Of a DNA stretch of 64,000 bases, positions 1-12,323 are shown piece after piece (positions within the stretch are counted from its first letter, which is position 1; the number at the start of each line of letters is the position of its first letter). Source of the stretch: Cinnamomum chago. Lineage: Eukaryota > Streptophyta > Magnoliopsida > Laurales > Lauraceae. A program made the position numbers and the translations under genes. The notes beneath the pieces are model-generated. The model was given only the letters and a program-made list of their open reading frames with translations, was not told the origin of the DNA and did not search any database. Location of the stretch: contig CP142452.1 in the NCBI GenBank assembly GCA_038049695.1, positions 29,624,501 to 29,688,500 on the forward strand, read 5' to 3'.

Positions 1-1425
1 GTACGGGCAATCCGGGATTTAGAATCTCGTTCTGTCAGTTCTTACAAGTCATGAATGAGTAGGGGCCCGTGGCCGTCAAGTATCACGGGCAACGGACCCC
101 GTTTGCTGATTTTGTGCGCCCGGAGGATCGTTTTCTAGGTTTTAACCTAACGTTCTAACTTAAATCTACGTTCTAACTGTACGGGCAATCCGGGACTCAT
201 AATCTCGTTCCGTCAGTTCCTGCAAGTCATGAATGACTAGATGCCCGTTTCGTCGAGTTTCAGGGGCAACGGAGCCCGTTTGCTCATTTTGGGCACATGG
301 AGGCCTGTTTTCTAGGTTTTAAGTTAACGATATAACTTAAACCTACGTTTCATATGTACGGAAAATCCGGGATTCGGAATCTCGTTCCGTCAGTTCCTGT
401 AAGTCATGAATGACTAGCTGTCCGTGCCCGTAAAGTTTCACGGGCGACGGAGCCAGTTAGCTCATTTTGGGCGCTTGGAGGCTTATTTTCTAGGTTTAAG
501 CTAACGTTCTAACTTTTAAACCTACGTTTCAACTGTACGGACCATCCGGAATTTAGAATCTCGATCTGTCAGTTCCTACAAGTCATGAATGACTACGGAC
601 CCGTGCCCGTCAAATTTCACGGGCAACGGACCCCGTTTGCTCATTAAGGGGCCCCGGAGGCTCGTTTTCTAGATTTAAAGCTAACGTTCTAACTTAAACC
701 TACGTTTCAACCGTACGGGCAATCCCGTAATCGAATTCTTGTTCTGTCAGTTCCTGCAATTCATGAATGACTAGGAACCCGTGCCCGTAAAGTATCCCAG
801 GCAACGGAGCCCGTTTGCTTATTTTGGGCTCCCGGACTTACGTTTTCTATGTTTTAAGCTAACGTTCTAACTTAAACTTACGTTTCGACTGTACGTGCAA
901 TCCGGGATTCGAAATCTCATTGCGTCAATTCCTGTAAGTCATGAATGACTAGGGGCCCGTGCCCGGCAAGTTTCTTGGGCAATGGAGCCCGCTTTCTCAT
1001 TTTGGGCGCTCGGAGGCTCATTTTCTAGGTTTTAAGATTAATGTTCTAACATAAACCTAGCTTCCAACTGTGCGGGCAATCCGGGATTCGGAATCTCGTT
1101 CCGTCAGTTATTGTGAGCTATGAATGACTAGGTTCCCGTGCCCGTCAAGTTTCACGGTCAACAGATCCCGTTTGGTCATTTTGTGCCCCCGGAGGCTCGT
1201 TTTCTAGGTTTTAAGCTAACGTTTTAACTTCAACCAACGTTCCAACTGTACGGGCAATCCGGGATTCGGAATCACGTTCCGTCAATTCATATAAGTCATT
1301 TATGACTATGGGCCCGTGCCCGTCAAGTTTCGAGGGCAACGGAGCTCGTTTTCTCATTATGGGCGCTCGGAGGCTCGTTTTCTAGGTTTTAAGCTAATGT
1401 TCTAACCTAAACCTACGTTTCAACT
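1..1425 (+). repeat. HOR unit alpha, reference copy (8 monomers)
   Basis: Monomer boundaries set at the GTACGG/GTGCGG start: A 1-178, B 179-355, C 356-534, D 535-712, E 713-890, F 891-1069, G 1070-1247, H 1248-1425. Diagnostic words: A has GATTTAGAATCTCGTTCTG, D has GGACCATCCGG, E has AATCGAATTC, F has TCATTGCGTC, G starts GTGCGG, H has AGTCATTTATGACT. The alpha copy is marked by AGTATCACGGG and GAGGATCG in monomer A. Confidence 0.93.
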
Positions 1426-2850
1426 GTACGGGCAATCCGGGATTTAGAATCTCGTTCTGTCAGTTCTTACAAGTCATGAATGAGTACGGGCCCGTGGCCG
1501 TCAAGTTTCACGGGCAACGGACCCCGTTTGCTGATTTTGTGGGCCCGGATGCTCGTTTTCTAGGTTTTAAGCTAACGTTCTACCTTAAATCTACGTTCTA
1601 ACTGTACAGGCAGTCCGGGACTCGTAATCTCGTTCCGTCAGTTCCTGCAAGTTAAGAATGACTAGATGCCCGTTTCGTCGAGTTTCAGGGGCAACGGAGC
1701 CCGTTTGCTCATTTTGGGCACATGGAGGCCTGTTTTCTAGGTTTTAAGTTAACGATATAACTTAAACCTACGTTTCATATGTACGGAAAATCCGGGATTC
1801 GGAACCTCGTTCCGTCAGTTCCTGTAAGTCATGAATGACTAGGTGTCCGTGCCCGTAAAGTTTCACGGGCGACGGAGCCAGTTAGCTCATTTTGGGCGCT
1901 TGGAGGCTTATTTTCTAGGTTTAAGCTAACGTTCTAACTTTTAAACCTACGTTTCAACTGTACGGACCATCCGGAATTTAGAATCTCGATCTGTCAGTTC
2001 CTACAAGTCATGAATGACTACGGACCCGTGCCCGTCAAATTTCACGGGCAACGGACCCCGTTTGCTCATTAAGGGGCCCCGGAGGCTCGTTTTCTAGATT
2101 TAAAGCTAACGTTCTAACTTAAACCAACGTTTCAACCGTACGGGCAATCCCGTAATCGAATTCTTGTTCTGTCAGTTCCTACAACTCATGAATGACTAGG
2201 AGCCCGTGCCCGTCAAGTCTCCCAGGCAACGGAGCCCGTTTGCTTATTTTGGGCTCCCGGACTTTCGTTTTCTATGTTTAAAGCTAACGTTCTAACTTAA
2301 ACTTACGTTTCGACTGTACGTGCAATCCGGGATTCGGAATCTCATTGCGTCAATTCCTGTAAGTCATGAATGACTAGGGGCCCGTGCCCGTCAAGTTTCT
2401 TGGGCAATGGAGCCCGCTTTCTCATTTTGGGCGCTCGGAGGCTCATTTTCTAGGTTTTAAGATTAATGTTCTAACATAAACCTAGCTTCCAACTGTGCGG
2501 GCAATCCGGGATTCGGAATCTCGTTCCGTCAGTTATTGTGAGCTATGAATGACTAGGTTCCCGTGCCCGTCAAGTTTCACGGTCAACAGATCCCGTTTGG
2601 TCATTTTGTGCCCCCGGAGGCTCGTTTTCTAGGTTTTAAGCTAACGTTTTAACTTCAACCAACGTTCCAACTGTACGGGCAATCCGGGATTCGGAATCAC
2701 GTTCCGTCAATTCCTATAAGTCATTTATGACTATGGGCCCGTGCCCGTCAAGTTTCGAGGGCAACGGTGCTCGTTTTCTCATTTTGGGCGCTCGGAGGCT
2801 CGTTTTCTAGGTTTTAAGCTAATGTTCTAACCTAAACCTACGTTTCAACT
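1426..2850 (+). repeat. HOR unit beta, reference copy (8 monomers)
   Basis: Same A-H order and same 1425-bp length as alpha. It is distinguished by GGGCCCGGATGCTCG in monomer A, TACAGGCAGTCCGGG at the start of B, and CCTACAACTCATG in E. This is the unit later amplified six times at 47156-55705. Confidence 0.92.
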
Positions 2851-4094
2851 GTACGGGCAATCCGGGATTTAGAATCTCGTTCTGTCAGTTCTTACAAGTC
2901 ATGAATGAGTAGGGGCCCGTGGCCGTCAAGTTTCACGGGCAACGGACCCCGTTTGCTGATTTTGTGCGCCCGGATGCTCGTTTTCTAGGTTTTAAGCTAA
3001 CGTTCTAACTTAAATCTACGTTCTAACTGTACGGGCAATCCGGGCCTCGTAATCTCGTTCCGTCAGTTCCTGCAAGTCAAGAATGACTAGATGCCCGTTT
3101 CGTCGAGTTTCAGGGGCAACGGAGCCCGTTTGCTCATTTTGGGCACATGGAGGCTTGTTTTCTAGGTTTTAAGTTAACGATATAACTTAAACCTACGTTT
3201 CAAATGTACGGAAAACCCGGGATTCGAAACCTCAGTCCGTCAGTTGTTGCAAGTCATGAATGACTAGGTGTCCGTGCCCGTAAAGTTTCACGGGCGACGG
3301 AGACAGTTAGCTCATTTTGGGCGCTTGGAGGCTTATTTTCTAGGTTTAAGCTAACGTTGTTACTTAAACCTACGTTTCAACTGTACGGACCATCCGGAAT
3401 TTAGAATCTGGATCCGTCAGTTCCAAAAAGTCATCAATGACTGCGGACCCGTGTCCGTCAAATTTCACGGGCAACGGACCCCGTTTGCTCATCAAGGGGC
3501 CCCGGAGGCTCGTTTTCTAAATTTAAAGCTAACGTTCTCACTTAAACCTACGTTTCAACCGTACGGGAAATCCGGTAATCGAATTCTCATTCTGTCAGTT
3601 CCTGCAAGTCGTGAATGACTAGGAGCCCGTGCCCGTCAAGGCTCCCAGGCAACGGAGCCCGTTTACTTATTTTGGGCGCCCGGACTTTCGTTTTCTATGT
3701 TTTAAGCTAACGTTCTAACTTAAACTTACGTTTCGACTGTACGTTCAATCCGGGATTCGGAATCTCGTTGCGTCAATTCCTGTAAGTCATGAATGACTAC
3801 GGGCCCGTGCCCGGCAAGTTTCTAGGGAAATGGAGCCCGCTTTCTCATTTTGGGCGCTCGGAGGCTCATTTTCTAGGTTTTAAGCTAACGTTCTAACCTA
3901 AACCTAGCATCCAACTGTGCGGGCAATCCGGGATTCGGAATCTCGTTCCGTCAGTTCCTGTGAGCCATGAATGACTAGGGTCCCATTCCCGTCAAGTTTC
4001 GAGGTCAACGGAGCCCGTTTTCTCATTTTGGGCGCTCGGAGGCTCGTTTTCTAGGTTTTAAGCTAATGTTCTAACCTAAACCTACGTTTCAACT
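2851..4094 (+). repeat. HOR unit gamma, reference copy (7 monomers)
   Basis: A 1244-bp unit with seven monomers. C, D, E and F are clearly diverged from alpha/beta (for example GAAACCTCAGTCCG in C, CTGGATCCGTCAG and AGTCATCAATGACT in D, GTACGTTCAATCC at the start of F). The last monomer is a G/H chimera, so one monomer has been lost. Later gamma copies at 6945, 9614, 17683, 21249, 25343, 29437, 55706 and 59800 all measure 1244 bp by boundary. Confidence 0.93.
3917..4094 (+). repeat. Chimeric G/H monomer closing unit gamma
   Basis: Starts as type G (GTGCGGGCAATCCGGG, TGTGAGCCATGAATGACT) and ends as type H (CGTTTTCTCATTTTGGGCGC, then GCTAATGTTCTAACC), keeping the normal 178-bp length. This is the expected product of in-register unequal exchange between neighbouring monomers. 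It recurs at the end of every gamma unit, so it predates the amplification of gamma. Confidence 0.85.
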
Positions 4095-7000
4095 GTACGG
4101 GCAATCCGGGATTTAGAATCTCGTTCTGTCAGTTCTTACAAGTCATGAATGAGTAGGGGCCCGTGGCCGTCAAGTATCACGGGCAACGGACCCCGTTTGC
4201 TGATTTTGTGCGCCCGGAGGATCGTTTTCTAGGTTTTAACCTAACGTTCTAACTTAAATCTACGTTCTAACTGTACGGGCAATCCGGGACTCATAATCTC
4301 GTTCCGTCAGTTCCTGCAAGTCATGAATGACTAGATGCCCGTTTCGTCGAGTTTCAGGGGCAACGGAGCCCGTTTGCTCATTTTGGGCTCATGGAGGTTT
4401 GTTTTCTAGGTTTTAAGTTAACGATCTAACTTAAACCTACGTTTCATATGTACGGAAAATCCGGGATTCGGAACCTCGTTCCGTCAGTTCTTGCAAGTCA
4501 TGAATGACTAGGTGTCCGTGCCCGTAAAGTTTAACGGGCGACGGAGCCAGTTACCTCATTTTGGGCGCTTGGATGCTTATTTTCTAGGTTTAAGCTAACG
4601 TTCTAACTTTTAAACCTACGTTTCAACTGTACGGACCATTCGGAATTTAGAATCTCGATCTGTCAGTTCCTACAAGTCATGAATGAGTACGGGCCCGTGC
4701 CCGTCAAATTTCACGGGCAACGGACCCCGTTTGCTCATTAAGGGGCCCCGGAGGCTCGTTTTCTAGATTTAAAGCTAACGTTCTAACTTAAACCTACGTT
4801 TCAACCGTACGGGCAATCCCGTAATCGAATTCTTGTTCTGTCAGTTCCTGCAATTCATGAATGACTAGGAACCCGTGCCCGTAAAGTATCCCAGGCAACG
4901 AAGCCCGTTTGCTTATTTTGGGCTCCCGGACTTTCGTTTTCTATGTTTTAAGCTAACGTTCTAACTTAAACTTACGTTTCGACTGTACGTGCAATCCGGG
5001 ATTCGAAATCTCATTGCGTCAATTCCTGTAAGTCATGAATGACTAGGGGCCCGTGCCCGGCAAGTTTCTTGGGCAATGGAGCCCGCTTTCTCATTTTGGG
5101 CGCTCGGAGGCTCATTTTCTAGGTTTTAAGATTAATGTTCTAACATAAACCTAGCTTCCAACTGTGCGGGCAATCCGGGATTCGGAATCTCGTTCCGTCA
5201 GTTATTGTGAGCTATGAATGACTAGGTTCCCGTGCCCGTCAAGTTTCACGGTCAACAGATCCCGTTTGGTCATTTTGTGCCCCCGGAGGCTCGTTTTCTA
5301 GGTTTTAAGCTAACGTTTTAACTTCAACCAACGTTCCAACTGTACGGGCAATCCGGGATTCGGAATCACGTTCCGTCAATTCATATAAGTCATTTATGAC
5401 TATGGGCCCGTGCCCGTCAAGTTTCGAGGGCAACGGAGCTCGTTTTCTCATTTTGGGCGCTCGGAGGCTCGTTTTCTAGGTTTTAAGCTAATGTTCTAAC
5501 CTAAACCTACGTTTCAACTGTACGGGCAATCCGGGATTTAGAATCTCGTTCTGTCAGTTCTTACAAGTCATGAATGAGTACGGGCCCGTGGCCGTCAAGT
5601 TTCACGGGCAACGGACCCCGTTTGCTGATTTTGTGGGCCCGGATGCTCGTTTTCTAGGTTTTAAGCTAACGTTCTACCTTAAATCTACGTTCTAACTGTA
5701 CAGGCAGTCCGGGACTCGTAATCTCGTTCCGTCAGTTCCTGCAAGTTAAGAATGACTAGATGCCCGTTTCGTCGAGTTTCAGGGGCAACGGAGCCCGTTT
5801 GCTCATTTTGGGCACATGGAGGCCTGTTTTCTAGGTTTTAAGTTAACGATATAACTTAAACCTACGTTTCATATGTACGGAAAATCCGGGATTCGGAACC
5901 TCGTTCCGTCAGTTCCTGTAAGTCATGAATGACTAGGTGTCCGTGCCCGTAAAGTTTCACGGGCGACGGAGCCAGTTAGCTCATTTTGGGCGCTTGGAGG
6001 CTTATTTTCTAGGTTTAAGCTAACGTTCTAACTTTTAAACCTACGTTTCAACTGTACGGACCATCCGGAATTTAGAATCTCGATCTGTCAGTTCCTACAA
6101 GTCATGAATGACTACGGACCCGTGCCCGTCAAATTTCACGGGCAACGGACCCCGTTTGCTCATTAAGGGGCCCCGGAGGCTCGTTTTCTAGATTTAAAGC
6201 TAACGTTTTAACTTAAACCAACGTTTCAACCGTACGGGCAATCCCGTAATCGAATTCTTGTTCTGTCAGTTCCTACAACTCATGAATGACTAGGAGCCCG
6301 TGCCCGTCAAGTCTCCCAGGCAACGGAGCCCGTTTGCTTATTTTCGGCTCCCGGACTTTCGTTTTCTATGTTTAAAGCTAACGTTCTAACTTAAACTTAC
6401 GTTTCGACTGTACGTGCAATCCGGGATTCGGAATCTCATTGCGTCAATTCCTGTAAGTCATGAATGACTAGGGGCCCGTGCCCGGCAAGTTTCTTGGGCA
6501 ATGGAGCCCGCTTTCTCATTTTGGGCGCTCGGAGGCTCATTTTCTAGGTTTTAAGATTAATGTTCTAACATAAACCTAGCTTCCAACTGTGCGGGCAATC
6601 CGGGATTCGGAATCTCGTTCCGTCAGTTATTGTGAGCTATGAATGACTAGGTTCCCGTGCCCGTCAAGTTTCACGGTCAACAGATCCCGTTTGGTCATTT
6701 TGTGCCCCCGGAGGCTCGTTTTCTAGGTTTTAAGCTAACGTTTTAACTTCAACCAACGTTCCAACTGTACGGGCAATCCGGGATTCGGAATCACGTTCCG
6801 TCAATTCCTATAAGTCATTTATGACTATGGGCCCGTGCCCGTCAAGTTTCGAGGGCAACGGTGCTCGTTTTCTCATTTTGGGCGCTCGGAGGCTCGTTTT
6901 CTAGGTTTTAAGCTAATGTTCTAACCTAAACCTACGTTTCAACTGTACGGGCAATCCGGGATTTAGAATCTCGTTCTGTCAGTTCTTACAAGTCATGAAT

Positions 7001-8188
7001 GAGTAGGGGCCCGTGGCCGTCAAGTTTCACGGGCAACGGACCCCGTTTGCTGATTTTGTGCGCCCGGATGCTCGTTTTCTAGGTTTTAAGCTAACGTTCT
7101 AACTTAAATCTACGTTCTAACTGTACGGGCAATCCGGGCCTCGTAATCTCGTTCCGTCAGTTCCTGCAAGTCAAGAATGACTAGATGCCCGTTTCGTCGA
7201 GTTTCAGGGGCAACGGAGCCCGTTTGCTCATTTTGGGCACATGGAGGCTTGTTTTCTAGGTTTTAAGTTAACGATATAACTTAAACCTACGTTTCAAATG
7301 TACGGAAAACCCGGGATTCGAAACCTCAGTCCGTCAGTTGTTGCAAGTCATGAATGACTAGGTGTCCGTGCCCGTAAAGTTTCACGGGCGACGGAGACAG
7401 TTAGCTCATTTTGGGCGCTTGGAGGCTTATTTTCTAGGTTTAAGCTAACGTTGTAACTTAAACCTACGTTTCAACTGTACGGACCATCCGGAATTTAGAA
7501 TCTGGATCCGTCAGTTCCAAAAAGTCATCAATGACTGTGGACCCGTGTCCGTCAAATTTCACGGGCAACGGACCCCGTTTGCTCATCAAGGGGCCCCGGA
7601 GGCTCGTTTTCTAAATTTAAAGCTAACGTTCTCACTTAAACCTACGTTTCAACCGTACGGGAAATCCGGTAATCGAATTCTCATTCTGTCAGTTCCTGCA
7701 AGTCGTGAATGACTAGGAGCCCGTGCCCGTCAAGGCTCCCAGGCAACGGAGCCCGTTTACTTATTTTGGGCGCCCGGACTTTCGTTTTCTATGTTTTAAG
7801 CTAACGTTCTAACTTAAACTTACGTTTCGACTGTACGTTCAATCCGGGATTCGGAATCTCGTTGCGTCAATTCCTGTAAGTCATGAATGACTACGGGCCC
7901 GTGCCCGGCAAGTTTCTAGGGAAATGGAGCCCGCTTTCTCATTTTGGGCGCTCGGAGGCTCATTTTCTAGGTTTTAAGCTAACGTTCTAACCTAAACCTA
8001 GCATCCAACTGTGCGGGCAATCCGGGATTCGGAATCTCGTTCCGTCAGTTCCTGTGAGCCATGAATGACTAGGGTCCCATTCCCGTCAAGTTTCGAGGTC
8101 AACGGAGCCCGTTTTCTCATTTTGGGCGCTCGGAGGCTCGTTTTCTAGGTTTTAAGCTAATGTTCTAACCTAAACCTACGTTTCAACT
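4095..8188 (+). repeat. 23-mer super-HOR, copy 2
   Basis: Alpha 4095, beta 5520, gamma 6945. Boundaries fall exactly 4094 bp after copy 1. Only scattered single-base differences from copy 1 are evident on reading. Confidence 0.92.
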
Positions 8189-10857
8189 GTACGGGCAATC
8201 CGGGATTTAGAATCTCGTTCTGTCAGTTCTTACAAGTCATGAATGAGTAGGGGCCCGTGGCCGTCAAGTATCACGGGCAACGGACCCCGTTTGCTGATTT
8301 TGTGCGCCCGGAGGATCGTTTTCTAGGTTTTAAGCTAACGTTCTAACTTAAATCTACGTTCTAACTGTACGGGCAATCCGGGACTCGTAATCTCGTTCCG
8401 TCAGTTCCTGCAAGTCATGAATGACTAGATGCCCGTTTCGTCGAGTTTCAGGGGCAACGGAGCCCGTTTGCTCATTTTGGGCTCATGGAGGTTTGTTTTC
8501 TAGGTTTTAAGTTAACGATCTAACTTAAACCTACGTTTCATATGTACGGAAAATCCGGGATTCGGAACCTCGTTCCGTCAGTTCTTACAAGTCATGAATG
8601 ACTAGTTGTCCGTGCCCGTAAAGTTTAACGGGCGACGGAGCCAGTTACCTCATTTTGGGCGCTTGGATGCTTATTTTCTAGGTTTAAGCTAACGTTCTAA
8701 CTTTTAAACCTACGTTTCAACTGTACGGACCATCCGGAATTTAGAATCTCGATCTGTCAGTTCCTACAAGTCATGAATGACTACGGACCCGTGCCCGTCA
8801 AATTTCACGGGCAACGGACCCCGTTTGCTCATTAAGGGGCCCCGGACGCTCGTTTTCTAGATTTAAAGCTAACGTTCTAACTTAAACCTACGTTTCAACC
8901 GTACGGGCAATCTCGTAATCGAATTCTTGTTCTGTCAGTTCCTGCAATTCATGAATGACTAGGAGCCCGTGCCCGTCAAGTCTCCCAGGCAACGGAGCCC
9001 GTTTGCTTATTTTGGGCTCCCGGACTTTCGTTTTCTATGTTTTAAGCTAACGTTCTAACTTAAACTTACGTTTCGACTGTACGTGCAATCCGGGATTCGG
9101 AATCTCATTGCGTCAATTCCTGTAAGTCATGAATGACTAGGGGCCCGTGCCCGTCAAGTTTCTTGGGCAATGGAGCCCGCTTTCTCATTTTGGGCGCTCG
9201 GAGGCTCATTTTCTAGGTTTTAAGATTAATGTTCTAACATAAACCTAGCTTCCAACTGTGCGGGCAATCCGGGATTCGGAATCTTGTTCCGTCAGTTATT
9301 GTGAGCTATGAATGACTAGGTTCCCGTGCCCGTCAAGTTTCACGGTCAACAGATCCCGTTTGGTCATTTTGTGCCCCCGGAGGCTCGTTTTCTAGGTTTT
9401 AAGCTAACGTTTTAACTTCAACCAACGTTCCAACTGTACGGGCAATCCGGGATTCGGAATCACGTTCCGTCAATTCCTATAAGTCATTTATGACTATGGG
9501 CCCGTGCCCGTCAAGTTTCGAGGGCAACGGAGCTCGTTTTCTCATTTTGGGCGCTCGGAGGCTCGTTTTCTAGGTTTTAAGCTAATGTTCTAACCTAAAC
9601 CTACGTTTCAACTGTACGGGCAATCCGGGATTTAGAATCTCGTTCTGTCAGTTCTTACAAGTCATGAATGAGTAGGGGCCCGTGGCCGTCAAGTTTCACG
9701 GGCAACGGACCCCGTTTGCTGATTTTGTGCGCCCGGAGGCTCGTTTTCTAGGTTTTAAGCTAACGTTCTTACTTAAATCTACGTTCTAACTGTACGGGCA
9801 ATCCGGGCCTCGTAATCTCGTTCCGTCAGTTCCTGCAAGTCAAGAATGACTAGATGCCCGTTTCGTCGAATTTCAGGGGCAACGGAGCCCGTTTGCTCAT
9901 TTTGGGCACATGGAGGCTTGTTTTCTAGGTTTTAACTTAACGATATAACTTAAACCTACGTTTCAAATGTACGGAAAACCCGGGATTCGAAACCTCAGTC
10001 CGTCAGTTGTTGCAAGTCATGAATGACTAGGTGTCCGTGCCCGTAAAGTTTCACGGGCGACGGAGACAGTTAGCTCATTTTGGGCGCTTGGAGGCTTATT
10101 TTCTAGGTTTAAGCTAACGTTGTAACTTAAACCTACGTTTCAACTGTACGGACCATCCGGAATTTAGAATCTGGATCCGTCAGTTCCAAAAAGTCATCAA
10201 TGACTGCGGACCCGTGTCCGTCAAATTTCACGGGCAACGGACCCCGTTTGCTCATCAAGGGGCCCCGGAGGCTCGTTTTCTAAATTTAAAGCTAACGTTC
10301 TCACTTAAACCTACGTTTCAACCGTACGGGAAATCCGGTAATCGAATTCTCATTCTTTCAGTTCCTGCAAGTCGTGAATGACTAGGAGCCCGTGCCCGTC
10401 AAGGCTCCCAGGCAACGGAGCCCGTTTACTTATTTTGGGCGCCCGGACTTTCGTTTTCTATGTTTTAAGCTAACGTTCTAACTTAAACTTACGTTTCGAC
10501 TGTACGTTCAATCCGGGATTCGGAATCTCGTTGCGTCAATTCCTGTAAGTCATGAATGACTACGGGCCCGTGCCCGGCAAGTTTCTAGGGAAATGGAGCC
10601 CGCTTTCTCATTTTGGGCGCTCGGAGGCTCATTTTCTAGGTTTTAAGCTAACGTTCTAACCTAAACCTAGCATCCAACTGTGCGGGCAATCCGGGATTCG
10701 GAATCTCGTTCCGTCAGTTCCTGTGAGCCATGAATGACTAGGGTCCCATTCCCGTCAAGTTTCGAGGTCAACGGAGCCCGTTTTCTCATTTTGGGCGCTC
10801 GGAGGCTCGTTTTCTAGGTTTTAAGCTAATGTTCTAACCTAAACCTACGTTTCAACT
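8189..10857 (+). repeat. Alpha-gamma 15-mer (beta missing)
   Basis: Alpha at 8189 (1425 bp) is followed directly by gamma at 9614 (1244 bp). Compared with the neighbouring 23-mers one whole 8-mer is absent, consistent with unequal crossover in 8-mer register. Confidence 0.88.
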
Positions 10858-11569
10858 GTACGGGCAATCCGGGATTTAGAATCTCGTTCTGTCAGTTCTT
10901 ACAAGTCATGAATGAGTAGGGGCCCGTGGCCGTCAAGTATCACGGGCAACGGACCCCGTTTGCTGATTTTGTGCGCCCGGAGGATCGTTTTCTAGGTTTT
11001 AAGCTAACGTTCTAACTTAAATCTACGTTCTAACTGTACGGGCAATCCGGGACTCGTAATCTCGTTCCGTCAGTTCCTGCAAGTCATGAATGACTAGATG
11101 CCCGTTTCGTCGAGTTTCAGGGGCAACGGAGCCCGTTTGCTCATTTTGGGCTCATGGAGGTTTGTTTTCTAGGTTTTATGTTAACGATCTAACTTAAACC
11201 TACGTTTCATATGTACGGAAAATCCGGGATTCGGAACCTCGTTCCGTCAGTTCTTGCAAGTCATGAATGACTAGGTGTCCGTGCCCGTAAAGTTTAACGG
11301 GCGACGGAGCCAGTTAGCTCATTTTGGGCGCTTGGATGCTTATTTTCTAGGTTTAAGCTAACGTTCTAACTTTTAAACCTACGTTTTAACTGTACGGACC
11401 ATCCGGAATTTAGAATCTCGATCTGTCAGTTCCTACAAGTCATGAATGACTACGGACCCGTGCCCGTCAAATTTCACGGGCAACGGACCCCGTTTGCTCA
11501 TTAAGGGGCCCCGGAGGCTCGTTTTCTAGATTTAAAGCTAACGTTCTAACTTAAACCTACGTTTCAACC

Positions 11570-11753
11570 GTACGGGAAATCCGGTAATCGAATTCTCGTT
11601 CTGTCAGTTCCTGCAAGTCGTGAATGACTAGGAGCCCGTGCCCGAGCCCGTCAAGTTTCGAGGGCAACGGAGCCCGTTTGCTGGTTTTGGGCGCTCGTAG
11701 GCTCGTTTTATAGGGTTTAGGCTAATGTTCTAACCTAAACCTACGTTTCAACT
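11570..11753 (+). repeat. Chimeric E/H monomer of delta (184 bp)
   Basis: Begins as type E (GAAATCCGGTAATCGAATTC), then switches at CCCGTGCCCGAGCCCG to an H-like 3' half (GCTGGTTTTGGGCGCTCG, TTATAGGGTTTAGGCTAATG). The junction adds 6 bp relative to a normal monomer, apparently a short GCCCGA duplication, which suggests exchange between the GC-rich CCCG words. Matching 184-bp copies lie at 19639-19822 and 61756-61939. Confidence 0.82.
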
Positions 11754-11951
11754 ATACGGGCAATCCGGGATTTAGAATCTCGTTATGTCAGTTCTTACAA
11801 GTCATGAATGAGTAGGGGCACGTGGCTGTCAAGTATCACGGGCAACGGACCCCGTTTGCTGATTTTGTGCGCCCGGAGGTTCGTTTTCTAGGTTTTAAGC
11901 TAACGTTCTAACTTAAATCTACGTTCTAACTATACGGGCAATCCGGGACTC

Positions 11952-11956
11952 GTAAT
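11952..11956. repeat. Target-site duplication GTAAT (left) of the solo LTR
   Basis: GTAAT at 11952-11956 is repeated at 14142-14146. Removing the LTR and one copy restores a continuous type-B monomer (...GGGACTCGTAATCTCGTTCC...). The duplication lies at monomer positions 21-25. Confidence 0.95.
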
Positions 11957-12323
11957 TGTTAGGAATTTTCTAGATTGCAATTTGATGGATGCATTTCATT
12001 CAAGCATCATTTGATTTACACACATGCATTGTTTTAAATAAACTTGAAATCTTGTTTTATTCATGCATTGTTTTTAAGAGTTGTAAAAGTTTTGATTTAT
12101 GCATGATTTGTTTTTAAATCTTGGATGCATTTGTTTTAGAAAATCAAGCTAGCCTATGAGTTTTAAATCTTTCAAAATATTTTAGGCTTTTTATGTTCCA
12201 TGTTTTAAAACCCTTAGAATGATTTAAAACATGTTTTAAAGCTTGATTTTATGGCCCAAATTATTCCACAAAGAAAAACTTTGTTTTTTCAAAAATTGGA
12301 TTTTGGGGCCACTGCAGTGTCGC

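Larger units (their letters stand above)
1..4094 (+). repeat. 23-mer super-HOR (alpha-beta-gamma), copy 1
   Basis: 1425 + 1425 + 1244 = 4094 bp. Base 4095 restarts the sequence of base 1 with the same diagnostic variants. Because the window opens at a monomer start by chance, the true phase of the super-repeat is arbitrary. Confidence 0.92.
1..11956 (+). repeat. Satellite array block 1 (178-bp monomer, HOR-organised)
   Basis: Tandem monomers of 177-179 bp, each opening with GTACGG/GTGCGG and a ...CCGGG block, run without a gap from the first base to the solo LTR. All are in the same orientation. Eight monomer types recur in fixed order, giving units of 1425, 1425 and 1244 bp. Each monomer carries a short dyad around AGTCAT-GA-ATGACT and a second dyad CCCGT...ACGGG. 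No open frame of note crosses the array. Length and organisation fit a plant centromeric satellite; no function is shown by sequence alone. Confidence 0.95.

Noticed and set aside
1-1425. A CENP-B-box-like motif in the monomer
   Set aside because: I looked for TTCG-N4-A-N2-CGGG in the monomer types and found no proper match; TTCG and CGGG words occur but with wrong spacing.
1-11956. CRISPR-like regular repetition
   Set aside because: Whole units repeat with no unique spacers, period is ~178 bp with nested HORs, and the context is eukaryotic retroelements.
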